Positions 1-11,875 of a stretch of 64,000 nucleotides of DNA are shown here, piece by piece. The notes below the pieces were generated by a model that saw only the letters and a list, made by a program, of their open reading frames with translations, had not been told where the DNA came from and did no database searches. A program made the position numbers and the translations under genes. Origin of the DNA: Clavelina lepadiformis (Eukaryota; Chordata; Ascidiacea; Aplousobranchia; Clavelinidae); assembly GCF_947623445.1 (NCBI RefSeq), contig NC_135240.1, positions 20,584,001-20,648,000 of the forward strand, in the 5' to 3' direction. How positions within the stretch are numbered: position 1 is the first letter of the stretch; every line of letters starts with the position of its first letter.

Positions 1-2017
1 AAACAATCCAGTACTTTCAACTCTCCTGAACAACACAGCCCATACCAAGATTAATAAATAGAATGTTTTGAATGTATTGAATGTATGTAGAATAGAATGT
101 ATTGAATGGAAGCGGGCGTATTTAGAAATTAACAAAAAGATACATAATATCCAATGTTCCCACTAATTTTTCACGATTCTGAGCAAACACACTAACTCCC
201 TGAGCAGTCTCTTGGACCACTGTGAGCAACATCAGACGTGCGCACTGTGGCCATTATTATGCGTTTAATTTATTTTCAATTCAGGTTGGATTTTTTTCTT
301 GTGCGCGGAGACCATGTCAGCAGTGTACATTTGCGCACGCGCGAAGCTTAGAGGGAACATTGATAATATCCCATCTGATTTTTTACGCCAAACGGTCAGC
401 CTTTAAGAAATTGAAATCCAACTGTAATGCAGTGCGCAAACCGCAAGCCTGCAAATGAAGAAGGAGCTGTAGTTATACTCAATTGAGATGATTGCATTAA
501 AGACCTTATATCTTAAGATAAACTTGTTAATGATCCACTGACGTTTCCAAAAAAGTACTGAAAACATTTCTTCGTAGTTTACAAAGCACAGCCGTTACAC
601 CTGGTCACTTGGATTTGAATATAGGCTACCCAGTAGTGTATACTGTATAGTGACCAGTGCACTTTGACATTATGGTTGTGCACTTCCAAACCAAAGCTTG
701 AACTCGTTTTAGACAAATCTATTGTGTGATTTGATTTCACTCAACATTGTTATCGCTATTAGGCCCTATCTTCATTTGTAAATCTATGTTTCTTAAATAT
801 ATTTACTCGCCAATACTCCTGCATAACGCCGTATTATCCATATCCATACCGGTATTCTTGTAACCCGCAGTCCTATTCACCTCACTCCCGCGAAGCCTCC
901 TTATCTTTAACTGCTGATTTTTCCTTATACAGTACTTCCATCTGATCGTTTCTTTTTGCAAGTTCATTCGTGGTTGCCACCACAAGCTTTGCATGACGTC
1001 AGAAAAACACAAAAATGTTGAAAATAGTAGTTTTGGCAGGTTTCCATTTGACCAATCCAAAAAGATTTAAACACTTAAATCTGTGTTTAAATCTCTTTGA
1101 TTAACGCAATACAACCAAAACCTGCTCATTGTATGTTAAGCTGTCAATATTTCATCGGAAAAAATCGTATGCTCAAAGCTATTTTTTAGGGTTTCTTGTC
1201 ATCTTAATTTAATGTTATAAGTTATAACACAGCAACCTAAACCAAACCTTCCTTCCTAAATCCTCCTTCTAATTTAAATTTAACTTCAATTAAACCCTAA
1301 ATAGCTTAAATCGACTATTGCAAGCCCATTCTCTAAACCTAACCGTCTATAGATAGACTCTATCTTTAACTATCTGCTTCGTGATCTACTTACGGTGAAA
1401 TAATCACGCTGTTTATTTAAACAAGCCGAAATAATGATGGCATTTTGTAATGAACAATTTTGAAAAACCTTACACAACAAGTTTGTAGCCCTGTTTAATA
1501 TTCTGCTGACTCTTGTATGTGTTTTGCAAAAATCAGTCAAGTGTTTCGAACTCCCATAAAACATAAGCACTAAATGTTAATTAATAAGTTAATGGCGAAA
1601 TATAAACAATACAATACAATAAGTAGCTATGTAGCTTGTATTGGGTAGTAACTACATTCATGATATAACGAGCTCTGTAATTTCTTTTCAACAATCAACA
1701 TCTGTCTTAGACAAAATAAACAACTCTACTGCACCTCAACAACTACATATGCGATTTATTTTAGGAATTGAAACAAGAAAATGCAACGAACAAAAAGAAA
1801 TAAAGATGCAAAACACCTGTGGGTGGCCACAAGGAATTGAGTTCGGAGGGGCTCTGTCAGCCCTTATTTCTTACAGATGGCGTTTAAAACATCTTCTTCT
1901 TGTGTTTGAGACGGCAAATAACACGTATTTCCGTCCAGTATCAACAGCCATTGGAATATCTATTTTTGGGGAACGCTGTTAGCCTTCTTTGGTCCACATA
2001 TCCATCTCAAGGTCATT
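1..2017. other. Intergenic, no gene recognised
   Basis: AT-rich sequence with only short chance open frames. I see no domain, no exon with good splice borders and no RNA gene. A run near 60-110 repeats the words GAATGTATTGAATG a few times, which is a weak local microsatellite-like patch. Confidence 0.5.
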
Positions 2018-2025
2018 ACATAGAG

Positions 2026-2714
2026 CAGCGTGGTCCAACTGCAGGCCCGCGAGCACCGATTTTTGGCCCGTCAACTGATAGTAAGCTTTGATTCAATCTG
2101 GCAACATAACTTCAATTTTTGTTTCTTTGTTATTGTGTAATAATATTGTTATTGACAAAAACTTTGTGAATGATCCTTTGTAATGCGTAACAATACCACT
2201 TTGTCCAAAAAGTTCTCTTAGGTTTTAGTTACACGCCTTGTTGTCCTAGCCCAGCTTGGTCCAACTACAGCAGGCCCGCGGGCCGCAAGTTTGTCTCAAA
2301 GGAGAGGTTTCCCCTTTTAAAAGATGCTGCTATGAAGCTGTACTCTATGTTTGGAAGTAGGTACATACATTTGTGAATGTACGTTTTCAGCAATGAACAA
2401 TATTAAAACAAAAAATCGAAATAAACTTGGAAACGAGGCTCTTCAGGCTTGCCTTCGCATGGCCACAACTACGATTCCCGTGGATACCAACGCTATTGTC
2501 GACGAAGAACCTCGACCGCAGATGTCACATTGATCAGCATTTAATAGCTAAATTTTGAACTATTCTAATTTCAGTTTTAATAAAAAAAGAGAACTTTTTT
2601 CAGTTCTAATATTAATGTCACATTGTTCTTCAGTTCTAATTTAAAAACATTGGCCCGCAAGATAAAAAAAATTTCTGATTTTGGCCCGCGATGAAAAGAA
2701 GTTGGACCACGCTG
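2026..2714 (+). mobile_element. Short hAT transposon with remnant of transposase C-terminus
   Basis: The ends are inverted copies starting CAGCGTGGTCCAACT. The flanks are ACATAGAG (2018-2025) and ATATAGAG (2715-2722), an 8-bp target duplication with one mismatch, as expected for hAT elements. Inside, at about 2351-2530 on the plus strand, a short frame reads like the C-terminal hAT dimerisation region (CECTFSAMNNIKTKNR followed by a leucine-rich LxxxLR segment), as in GTF2IRD2/ZBED5-type transposases. The catalytic core is missing, so this is an internally deleted, non-autonomous copy. A second, similar terminal motif (CAGCTTGGTCCAACT) lies inside at about 2253, hinting at nesting or an internal duplication. 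Confidence 0.75.
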
Positions 2715-2837
2715 ATATAGAGCATTGATAGTCTATTAATTTTTATAGTTAATTTGTTGTCGCATAATTATTATTAACCTTTCTCAAATAGGTTTATCAA
2801 ACTATAGGCTATCGGCTAAAGGTATTTTGGCTGACCG

Positions 2838-3260
2838 AAAGGTTTATATTATAACAACGTGTCCATAAATTGCATGCACGCTAAACTATCGCGTAAAACA
2901 TAGCTCTGTTAGCCGAACGGGTCATTATTATACGCAGTTATAAATTGTGAAGGTGTTCGTAATTTGTGTACGCGTTCACAAAAGCAGTGTTCATTGATTG
3001 TCAACACGATTGCAATTTACAAGCGTGTATAGTGAGACCATAGTGAACTGTTTGGCCAACACAGCTTAATTTTTATGCACGACAATTGAGGGTGCTCGCA
3101 ATTTGTGAACGCGTTAGTATATGACCCTTTTGACCAAGGAAAAAATAAAACCTACGCGTGCGTAAATTGCGATTATGAACCTTTCAACTAGGCAAAATAT
3201 CTTACTTAGGCTAGGTGTTCCTAAATTGTGAACGTGTTTGCAACTTACGAACGCGTTCAT
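2838..3260. repeat. Cluster of degenerate palindromic repeats around AACGCGTTC
   Basis: Variants of a motif combining AATTTGTGAACGCGTT and its inverse recur at about 2948-2985, 3003-3030, 3089-3118, 3160-3185 and 3211-3260 in both orientations. The unit is imperfect and unequally spaced. I cannot tie it to a known transposon end. Confidence 0.45.
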
Positions 3261-3299
3261 CGAAGCGAATTCTGATACATATGGATAACCATACATGAC

Positions 3300-4995
3300 T
3301 TTCACCTTCCTTTGGATAAACAAAGATTGCAATATTTCAACTCCGTTAATGTTTGAAACATTTCCGCTTTCTTACTACCTTGGTCTAAGACTGCGTCCAT
3401 TTTATTTTAACTTCTGTGGTACAAAATGCTTGGTTGAGTAATGATTTTATGTGCCTCGTGTAATTGTTTGCATAAACAAGCTACAGCCAGGATAAGCCAG
3501 CTGTCTTTCATTATACAGGGATCAAAGATGTTTTAATACATACTGTAATATTGGTCTTTTCCTAGCTAGCTGAAGAAACAGAATTAAACAGGAAAATTGC
3601 TGACAAAATGCTTGAAACTGTTAAGGCATGCTACAGGTGCGGTACATAATCTTACTTTACAAACATATAGAAAAGATCTGAAGAAGATAAAAAGATATTG
3701 TGTTAATACCAAATACAATAATAGTCATACTTCAGTCTTCCATAACGTAAATAATTATGATTAGTTGCAAAGTGGAAATGACAGAAATCAGTCCTGGCAT
3801 ACTCTTGCAAATTAATGCGATTTGGAGATAAAAAATTGATAATTGCACTCCGGCATAATCTCAATGGGCTATTAATTTCTAAGTTGCATCACAACTGATG
3901 CAATGACGTGATGTAATGAAGTTACAGTACAAAGGCAAAAGCATTAAGACGTAATATGGCGGTACATATTCCAACGGCTTTGATAAGACAAGACTGTCGT
4001 GTAAGAAAAACCATTTTGGTCAGGGTATGGACGTAACAAAACGGCATACAATTCACAATGAGAATCTGTTAAGTGCACACAATATATCATTCTAAGATAA
4101 TTCATGTAAAACTTAAATATTTCCGTTTTCACACAATGATGCAACACTGAAATTACTGGTCATCAGTGAAGAAAATTGAAGTCACTTATTGCACATTCAT
4201 ACACAAAAGCCGAAGATTTGGGTAGAATTAAATATATAAAAATTGAAGAAAGATTTTAATAAAACTGGTGCTACGTTTCCAGTTGGAAATACACCATGTA
4301 AGCGTGTATATCCATCAAAAGGACTTATAATTGGCCGTTAGTTACTTTTTATGTAATAAAATCACAGAAAATCGAATAGGCACAAGGCGAAAATAATGCA
4401 AACTGTTGCTGGACGTACACTGTACATCATTGAAAAAAATGGTGATGGGCTATCGCGCAGTAAAAATGAATCTTTAGTCAATGTAAACTATGCGAAAAAG
4501 CAACCTTTTACTATGTATGCACGAGCAATTGAGCATACATACAGGTGTATGTATACACTTTTCCATGCAACTTATAAATCACAAACACCACACACACAAA
4601 AAGATTGTACTAACAACAGATCATAGTTGGCAATACTCATGCAAAAGAGTTTATCTGATCAAGGCAATGTTACTTGGTTATTTAAGTTTTACCTGACTTT
4701 CACTAAAAAGTTTGTTCTGCTTAAAAGTATCCATGCTAAAGGAAAAGTGGTGTGGCTTAGACTCATACAATCCACAACAAAACGTGGAAGATAAGCCATT
4801 GGCAATCGATGGTTTAATTACGCTGTACATGATCATACACCGCATCTTCTGCAGGGTTTCCGTCATACCTTAAAATGCATATGTTGAAATTAGGATATAA
4901 AATAAAAATATACCTTCCTAAAAATACACATCCAAATTCATGTCTAAACAACGAACATGTTTAAACTATGTGATTAGTACCAACGTTGTAGAAAC
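3300..4995. other. Intergenic, includes probable DOK 3' flank
   Basis: No gene recognised. The part next to 4996 should contain the 3' UTR of the minus-strand DOK gene; I could not fix its polyadenylation site. Short open frames here have no recognisable domain. Confidence 0.4.
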
Positions 4996-7900
4996 TCAGG
5001 CTTGGATTGTTCTACTGCTAACAAACCTTGAAAAGTCGCCGGTGGTGGCGTAGGTTGCATCTTGTCCAGGTGCTCCAGTACTCCACTGATCACAATGCGA
5101 TAAAGAGTCATAGTCAGCCTCATTGTTCATTCCACCAATATTGAGATGGCTGTATTCTGATGCCAAATCTTCACCAATTTTCTTTCCATTTGTATTTGGA
5201 AAGGATAAAGCTTCAGAGTAGGTTGCCTCTGACACCATAGGGTTTATCTGGCGTGGGGGTTTCTTTGGACCTTCAACCGGTTTCTCAAATTTGCTGGCTC
5301 CTTTTGGTTTCTTCTTGCCATCTCGAACTAAATATACACATTAGCAAACTAAATATACATATCAGCAAAATTTTAAATACATTTTGCTACCATGGGCAAA
5401 AAAGTGTCAGCATCACAAAAGAGTATTATCATTTAACACAACTTACTTATCAATGACCTCGACGATGTTGGTGGAGGTTGTTTGTTCACTGGTTCATTGT
5501 ACATGTAATTGTCATCTGCAGTGCTATGAGATGGCGTTTTCTCTCTTCTTGCATCCAGTGGATCAGCATAAACATTTGTATCAGGAGAAAAATGTCGTGG
5601 TGAAGCTGGTCGTATAGGATCAGGTGACTGGGCATGTGGCATTACAGGATAACCTTTTGCTTGGTTTGATAAACTTGAGGTACCTTCACAATAAACACAA
5701 ATCACATATTTTCAGATTGTTTAACAATGATAAATGTTGAAAGTGTGGCCAATAAAGAATAAAGACAATACCAAGACATACCTAAAATTTAAAGTACATC
5801 ATATTGCATTAACACTAGTATTATAAAATCTTACCATATTTTCAAATAATAAGGGGCTTATACATATTTTTTGAAAGGGGTAGACTGCTAGGGAATATAC
5901 AGTATGTTGGAAAGAGCTTATTGCTCCCATCTGTCTCATGCAGTATATCATAGGTAAATGCAATTTAGTTTATCCAGGATCTTCAGACTACCTAGAACAG
6001 GGTTTCTCAACCAGGGCCCCATGTCAATGGTGAGCCTCTGGGAAAATCAGTTAAAAGATAACGATTGCATGCATTTTCCCACATTGAAAAAAACACAATC
6101 CGACTTCTTGTACTCAATATGCTTTGGAATGTTCAAGTCTCTTGGAAAATTTTAAAGCTAGATTTCAAGATATCAAAAGCAAATAGCTGGAGCTTGATGT
6201 CTTTTCTATCCCCTTCAATGTTACACCTGCTTCTGCACCCCCTGAGCTTCAACTCGTACTCATAAAACTACAGAGTGATGAGATGCTGAAAACGATGTAT
6301 CTGAACAAGCTGTTATTTGAATTTTATCGTGTTTATGTATCAAGCAAGAGTTTCCAAACTTGAGAGCTTACGCTCTCAAATGGTCATCTGTTTTTGGAAG
6401 CACGCACCTATGCAAACAATTCTATTCTAAAACGAACATCACAAAAAGTCGTTACAGGTCAAGGCTGACAGACGAAAATCTTGGTATGCAGTTGAGAGTT
6501 GCCACATCATCAGTTCGACCTAATACTAAGCACTTAGTAAAGCAAAAATGTTTCCAAAAATCACACTACGCAAAAAATTTCATTAAATGCTTCTTTGTTA
6601 TTTTTTAGTATTTTATGCTTCAATACTGCATTAAATGACTTCAACTGTATGGTTCGCATGGGTTTTTATTACTTTCGTTTGTTGTTCATTACTGTTGATG
6701 AACAATTTCATTTTTCATTTGTAAAAGATTTCATAATATGACTAAAAAGTTGTGCGGCCTGCTCACTCAGCTGTAACTGACAAAGTGTCTCGCGACAGCG
6801 GATAGGTTCGTCACCCCTGACTTAGAGTAAAGGATTGATCAGATGATCAGCATACCGCTGTTATTAAAAACAATTGAGCTAAGTTCACAAATTAATAAGA
6901 TAGTTTTTTTTACAGTATATCATATTAACTAAATTGCAACCTGATTTTTTATTTATTTTTTTGATAAAAAAGATGGCAAAAAAAGTATGGTACATAATAT
7001 AGCAAATTCCATAGCAAAGTGATGGCTAAAAGGTATGATACAAGACTGTACTGAGACTTCAAATTGCTACTTGCTGCCTTCCACTATGATGTAGGGCTTA
7101 TTTTTGAGGGCAAGACTTACATTACAGAACCCTGCAAGGGTTCACGTTCAAAGTCAGTCTTATAATACAAAAGTATATTACCTTATTATTAGGTTTGATC
7201 TGCATTATTTATGGCTATGACTAACTAATTTAAAAATAAAAACAGCTCAAACATACTTGCTGCTCTACCCCTTGACGACGCAAGACTTTTTACATTGTTT
7301 TCAACTTCTTTAAATATAGCATTATAGTCATTTGTAATGAAATAGAACATGCCTGGAACATAAAAAACTATGCGTTACGCATACCAGTATAACACATACA
7401 TTTATAATCACAATCATCATTAATGTACGTTACCAAAGTAAAATAAAATGTTCATTGCCAACAAACTAGGTGTGTACCGAATCCTGTTTTTTGAATGCAG
7501 TCCGAAACCGAATTTTTTATAAAGAAAGAAACCAAGCTATTTTGGCCGAATCATGCAATCTAGGACTGTAAATATTCATATTATATAAGTGAACAAAAGA
7601 GTACCTACAACTTACAAGTCACGGCTTATATAATTGTGTTATTACGATAGCTTTCTAACACAAGATTCTTAGTTATATCGTGCAACAGAAAGGTGAGTAA
7701 ATGACATAATTAGATTTCCTGTTACGTGCAACAACATTTATATCCGTGGTTGTTATAGTTTTCCTGCATTCCTGCAGTGAAGGAGTTTTAAAGAAGTTTT
7801 TAGAAGTATTTCAAATATTCGGTTATCGTCCAAATCACTTCAGCCTGCGAAAATTTCGGTGCACCTCTACCAACAACAACAAATTGAATAATATGGTAAA

Positions 7901-10900
7901 GAACACACCAGGTCCAGAAGGGCATCTTCGACCAGCTTCTAATGAAAATTCTTGTTTGTCTCGACCGTATCTAAGTGTATAGAATTGTTATAATTATACA
8001 GTAAGTAAGTGAACTGCTTAAATTGTAAAAGTATGTTTTGTATAGTCAGTGGTATACATAAAAGTCGAGTGAAGTTTTTTTTCATTAAAGCAGAGAAATA
8101 TATCAAAAGTATAAAGTTCTATGTATTGTGGCCATGCTTCTTGATATATAATTAACTCATCCTGTCAAAATAAGCTGCACAGCATTTTCAATAAAAGAAA
8201 TGAGTGTTGGCATTTTCCTGTTTTGTCATGATGATTTACTTGTTCTAAATAGAGGTGCCCCCACATTAACTGTCAGATCTATGTAGTGACTATTTTTAGC
8301 ATGCTGTTGTAGCATTAAACACCTGCGTGATTCAACTGTGAAGAAATTTGTTGAAATGCTGAAGCAAAGAAAATAATGAAAGTTGTAGCTAGGGGCTCTG
8401 ATTACATATAGTGGTACTATGTTAAAATGAATTTCATTGCATTTTAATCACTATATTTACTATTATGTTAAAAGCTAAATCTTGTAACTTAAGTAAAAGT
8501 TAATGTTTTTAGAAAGTAAGTTGAAACATATATTAAAAGGAATTATACATATCCATCGAAATGCATCCTGACATATGCATCACACGCTACATGTATGCTG
8601 ACATATACATGAGGTCATGAAAGTGTATGCTGCTTGAAAGGCTAACAAGATTGTTTCCTTTTATGGAGCAAACTGTTCTAAGTGTACCTTGCAAAAGGAA
8701 GTCTACATGAATCACTATCGCTGACATAATGAAGTGACCATTTCATAGCACAACTAGATCCAGTAAAGAAAGCTTTTCATACTAGTTTGGCCTTAGTGCT
8801 CTGATTAGCCAAAATTTAGTCCATTTCACCAGACAAAAACATATTACTTACCATAATGTCTAAAGGCGATGTTAATTTTTTGTACAGTGACTTCAAAAAA
8901 CTAAGTACCAACCAAAGACTTTAAAATTCAAGCAGATTTGAAGTCCATGCAATGCCTTACTTGCGCAAGTAGTGTAATGGCCACCGAATGATAACTTTTC
9001 TAGTGCTTTTATCCAACAAGTGGATGTTTTCGGCCGAAACTGCTAGGAAATAAGATCCATGCAGATCAAGCTTATCTGTCACATCTGTTTGTTTTATCTG
9101 AACGTCGAAAACCACTATAGAACAAAGCAAAAACAATGTCAAAAACAAAGCCAACAGGATGTTAAACACTAAACGCAAGTAAAAAGTAAATCAAAATGCC
9201 ACCACCTTCATCAGACATATGCTCCGTTCCTGAATTCACTTTAAACACAACTGAGCTAATAGCAGCACACCATTTTTCGCGGTCATCTTGTGCATCAAAT
9301 GATAATATCTAACATACATAATCATACTACACTCAAAATGCACTTTCACAAATAGTTCACAATTAATGCATAAGCACATTATTTAAATTGGTCAGCTTAT
9401 AAACACTTACTGTAGTGCATTTGGTCCTACTATTAATTACCGCTTTTTCTGATTAATGACTTGACTAGATTTACAAATAGAAACTTAATTTGGCAAACAT
9501 TATTCAAGTAAATACAATAGCTACTACACAGTAATAAAATTCGTAAATGCAGTGTTTGTTATATTTAACCTGTTGCTTTTCGTCCATAAAATTAATCCGA
9601 ATTAGATATTCAGTTTTTTTCCCGTCATTGGTTTGGTCTGTTGTGATATTTGCACATTTTTCCAAACTAACCGTATGCTAGAAAATGGTAAGACAAATAG
9701 CATGATGTTAACAAGATATCAGACTTTATTTGTTTTTGCTAAACTAAATCACTCATAATATGTCATCTATTGTCTCCACATGTAAGAAATAAAAACATCT
9801 ACTTTAAAACCTAAATTGCAATGGTATAGTAGCGGTGCAGCAGAAAAGTCCCATTTGCAACCATGGATATGTTTATAAGAACACTCATAAGTTAAGCGCA
9901 CTGATGTGACTCAAAATGGGAGAGTACATAATCTTATCTTTGCGTAAGCCAGGCAATATGAAAACTGTTGAGTAGGCTTTGTTATTGTGATATAATGAAA
10001 GTGCAGTGAGGCGGTTGTCACACTAATTCTAAGGCTTAACTGTTGTGTTATGAACTTACAGAACTGCGTTTTATGCTAGGGTATATAGTAGATAAGTCAT
10101 ACAGTAAATTGCAAAATTTGAAAACTGTCACAACAGAGGAATGGTTAAAATGTTCATAAATACCAAACCAAACAATCTTGGTTTTTATAAAGGAGTTAAG
10201 AATTTTGCTGAAAAACAAATGTTGTGTTGATTTAAATATGAAAGTCAATGGGTTTGTTAGCTTATCACTGGTTTCTGAGTTCATATACATATCACATGCA
10301 ATGGTCTACACTCTACATCCTGATAATATTCCATTCTCTATGTATTCCACTGCAATTCTGTAATGGCCGATTCAATAATAAATGCCATACAAGGTTGTCA
10401 CTGCCATTTTTGTTACCTTTGTCAATGATAGCATTTGCTTATAGTGACACTTTCTCAGAAGCCACTTCCGTTGTCACTATAGATGATTTTTACTGTATTA
10501 GATTGGTGAATTCAGTGTTTCACTAGTGTTTCCCAACTTTTTTTGGCGCTCATCCCAATTTTATTTGTTACAGTATATACGTGTATATACTGTAACAAAT
10601 GCATATATATATATATATACGTGTATATACACATCACAATACAGTGCCTATTGTCCATGATTCGCATAGGTCGGAGGTGTTAATGAATATGGGGGCAATG
10701 GTGATAACAAAATGTTTAATTCAGTCTGGTATTCATGAACATAAGCTGACTTCGCATATTCAAACTTTGGTTAACTCAATGTAGCTTTCTTAAGCTAGGA
10801 GTTAATAAGTTTTACTTTGTTAGTAAAAACTTAGTTAACTGCTAAGTGACATCACCTTTTTGCCACTTCTATCTCTCTTATCAAAGCTGTCTTTAGAATC

Positions 10901-11260
10901 AAATAGATCAAGTCGAGGTAATCCATGCATTGACCTTTTGTACAAAGCAGCCCATCGCTTTGGCTTTGTCTGCAATATAAATATGACTTGCAAAACACAA
11001 ATTTCTCTGTATATTAACTTATGTACAAATACATACTTATATATATAAGTATATACACATACTTGTATTAACAATAAGTATTTAGTTTTATCACAATATT
11101 TCTCAAGATACTCTGGTCTTTCCAACTCTGACTACTTTTAAATAGGAAATTATAATGCATGCAACCACAAATGATCACATCAAGAACATTTGCGGTTTAC
11201 TTTTACTAATCCTGTTGACTTGCGGTGAATCACAGGGCCATTAAGGATTTCATCCTCCAT
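4996..11260 (-). CDS. DOK: DOK-family (docking protein) adaptor: PH + IRS-type PTB domains, tyrosine-rich tail
   Basis: Membrane-proximal scaffold phosphorylated by tyrosine kinases; DOK1/2 recruit RasGAP and dampen Ras signalling (family knowledge). Nine coding exons on the minus strand, all with GT/AG borders and matching phases: 11260-11201, 10969-10856, 9677-9570, 9308-9206, 9114-8961, 7970-7909, 7352-7257, 5683-5447, 5327-4996. Together they encode 421 residues, close to DOK1/DOK2. PH domain, residues about 1-128: KRWAALY near its start and SFDAQDDREKWCAAI at the end. PTB domain, residues about 129-232: GSYFLAV, WPLHYLRKYGRDK and EAGRRCPSGPGMFYF. The tail carries YADP and YNEP (YxxP, the Crk/RasGAP SH2 consensus class), YSEA, YSHL and YATT, plus a proline/lysine-rich stretch. 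Exon 1 is short (20 codons) and chosen because its phase and spacing restore the PH strand; it is the least certain part. I cannot assign the DOK1/2/3 subtype. Two hAT elements sit in its introns. Confidence 0.9.
5998..6819 (+). mobile_element. hAT element remnant in a DOK intron
   Basis: Left end CAGGGTTTCTCAACC and inverted right end CAGGGGTGACGAACC share the CAGGG..AACC frame. The flanks ACCTAGAA (5990-5997) and ACTTAGAG (6820-6827) match at 6 of 8 positions. At about 6390-6560 the plus strand encodes a hAT C-terminal dimerisation-like segment (HLCKQFYSKTNITKSRYRS, then RLTDENLGMQLRVATSS). The rest of the transposase is gone, so it is inactive. Confidence 0.65.
7466..7869. mobile_element. 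Non-autonomous hAT-like element in a DOK intron
   Basis: Left end TAGGTGTGTACCGAA and inverted right end TAGAGGTGCACCGAAA are the kind of termini seen in many hAT MITEs. The flanking octamers CCAACAAA (7458-7465) and CCAACAAC (7870-7877) match at 7 of 8. No coding capacity. A lone similar end (TAGAGGTGCCCCC) occurs near 8251. Confidence 0.6.
10563..10600. repeat. Perfect 18-bp inverted repeat with 2-bp centre
   Basis: Arms ATTTGTTACAGTATATAC and its exact reverse complement surround GT, followed directly by a TA dinucleotide tract (10601-10630). It lies in the DOK intron between exons 2 and 3. It could be a cruciform-prone TA-rich repeat or the fused ends of a small element. No function is apparent. 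Confidence 0.7.
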
Positions 11261-11635
11261 CCTGGAGCAAGGACTGAACTTTCAGATGAGTTTTTACTTA
11301 CATTTAATTAAGTCACATATGCTATGCAGTAGTTACTTAAATCATGGCAGTTAAACTAAAAGCAACTTTCTGCAAAATAAAAAATGAAGTTCATCATAAT
11401 TGTTGTTATTTCAATGTTAAAAACCAAATGGCATTTTTAAGCTGCTGTAAACAAATTTTATACAGTATAATGCCATAGCCTCTCATCAAACGGACTAGCT
11501 ATAACAAAGCATTCCACAAAGAAATCCTGACAACAACTATTACTGACATGCGACACCAATCAACATACATTACAGCTAAGGAAGTATAATAATATATTAA
11601 TACCATTTTATACTGATGGTCTGCAAATTCAACTC

Positions 11636-11745
11636 ACGGACGATTAAACCCAGGACATTTTAAACCAAGAACTATTCAAACCACAGACATTGGTTGGGTC
11701 GTCTTGGGTTTAATGTCATTGTAATGGGTTGAATCGACCTGAAAC
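11636..11745. repeat. Decayed copy of the MULE minisatellite terminal repeat
   Basis: About 110 bp between DOK and GEMIN8 contains GGACGATTAAACCC, several degenerate forms, then inverted GGGTTGAATCGACCTG followed by AAACC. This matches the core unit and the outermost right end of the Mutator-like element at 42333-45322. The two orientations face each other, so it looks like a collapsed foldback copy. I found no convincing 9-bp target duplication. Confidence 0.65.
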
Positions 11746-11875
11746 CGTGTATAATAAATGCCCTGTTATCAGGGAGCAATTTAAAATTTTCACTCATAAT
11801 AACTCCTAAAAAGGCAATAAAAGTACAAAATACACCAATCAAAACAAAAACAAAACACAGCAAATAAAAACACTG

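Noticed and set aside
7902-7970. A suspected frameshift in the DOK PTB exon
   Set aside because: On careful recount the exon is 62 bp and its phase joins both neighbours exactly, giving the conserved GRRCPSGPGMF; no shift exists.
10530-10560. Single hAT-like end AGTGTTTCCCAACTTTTTTT in a DOK intron
   Set aside because: No partner end or duplication seen; too short to call.
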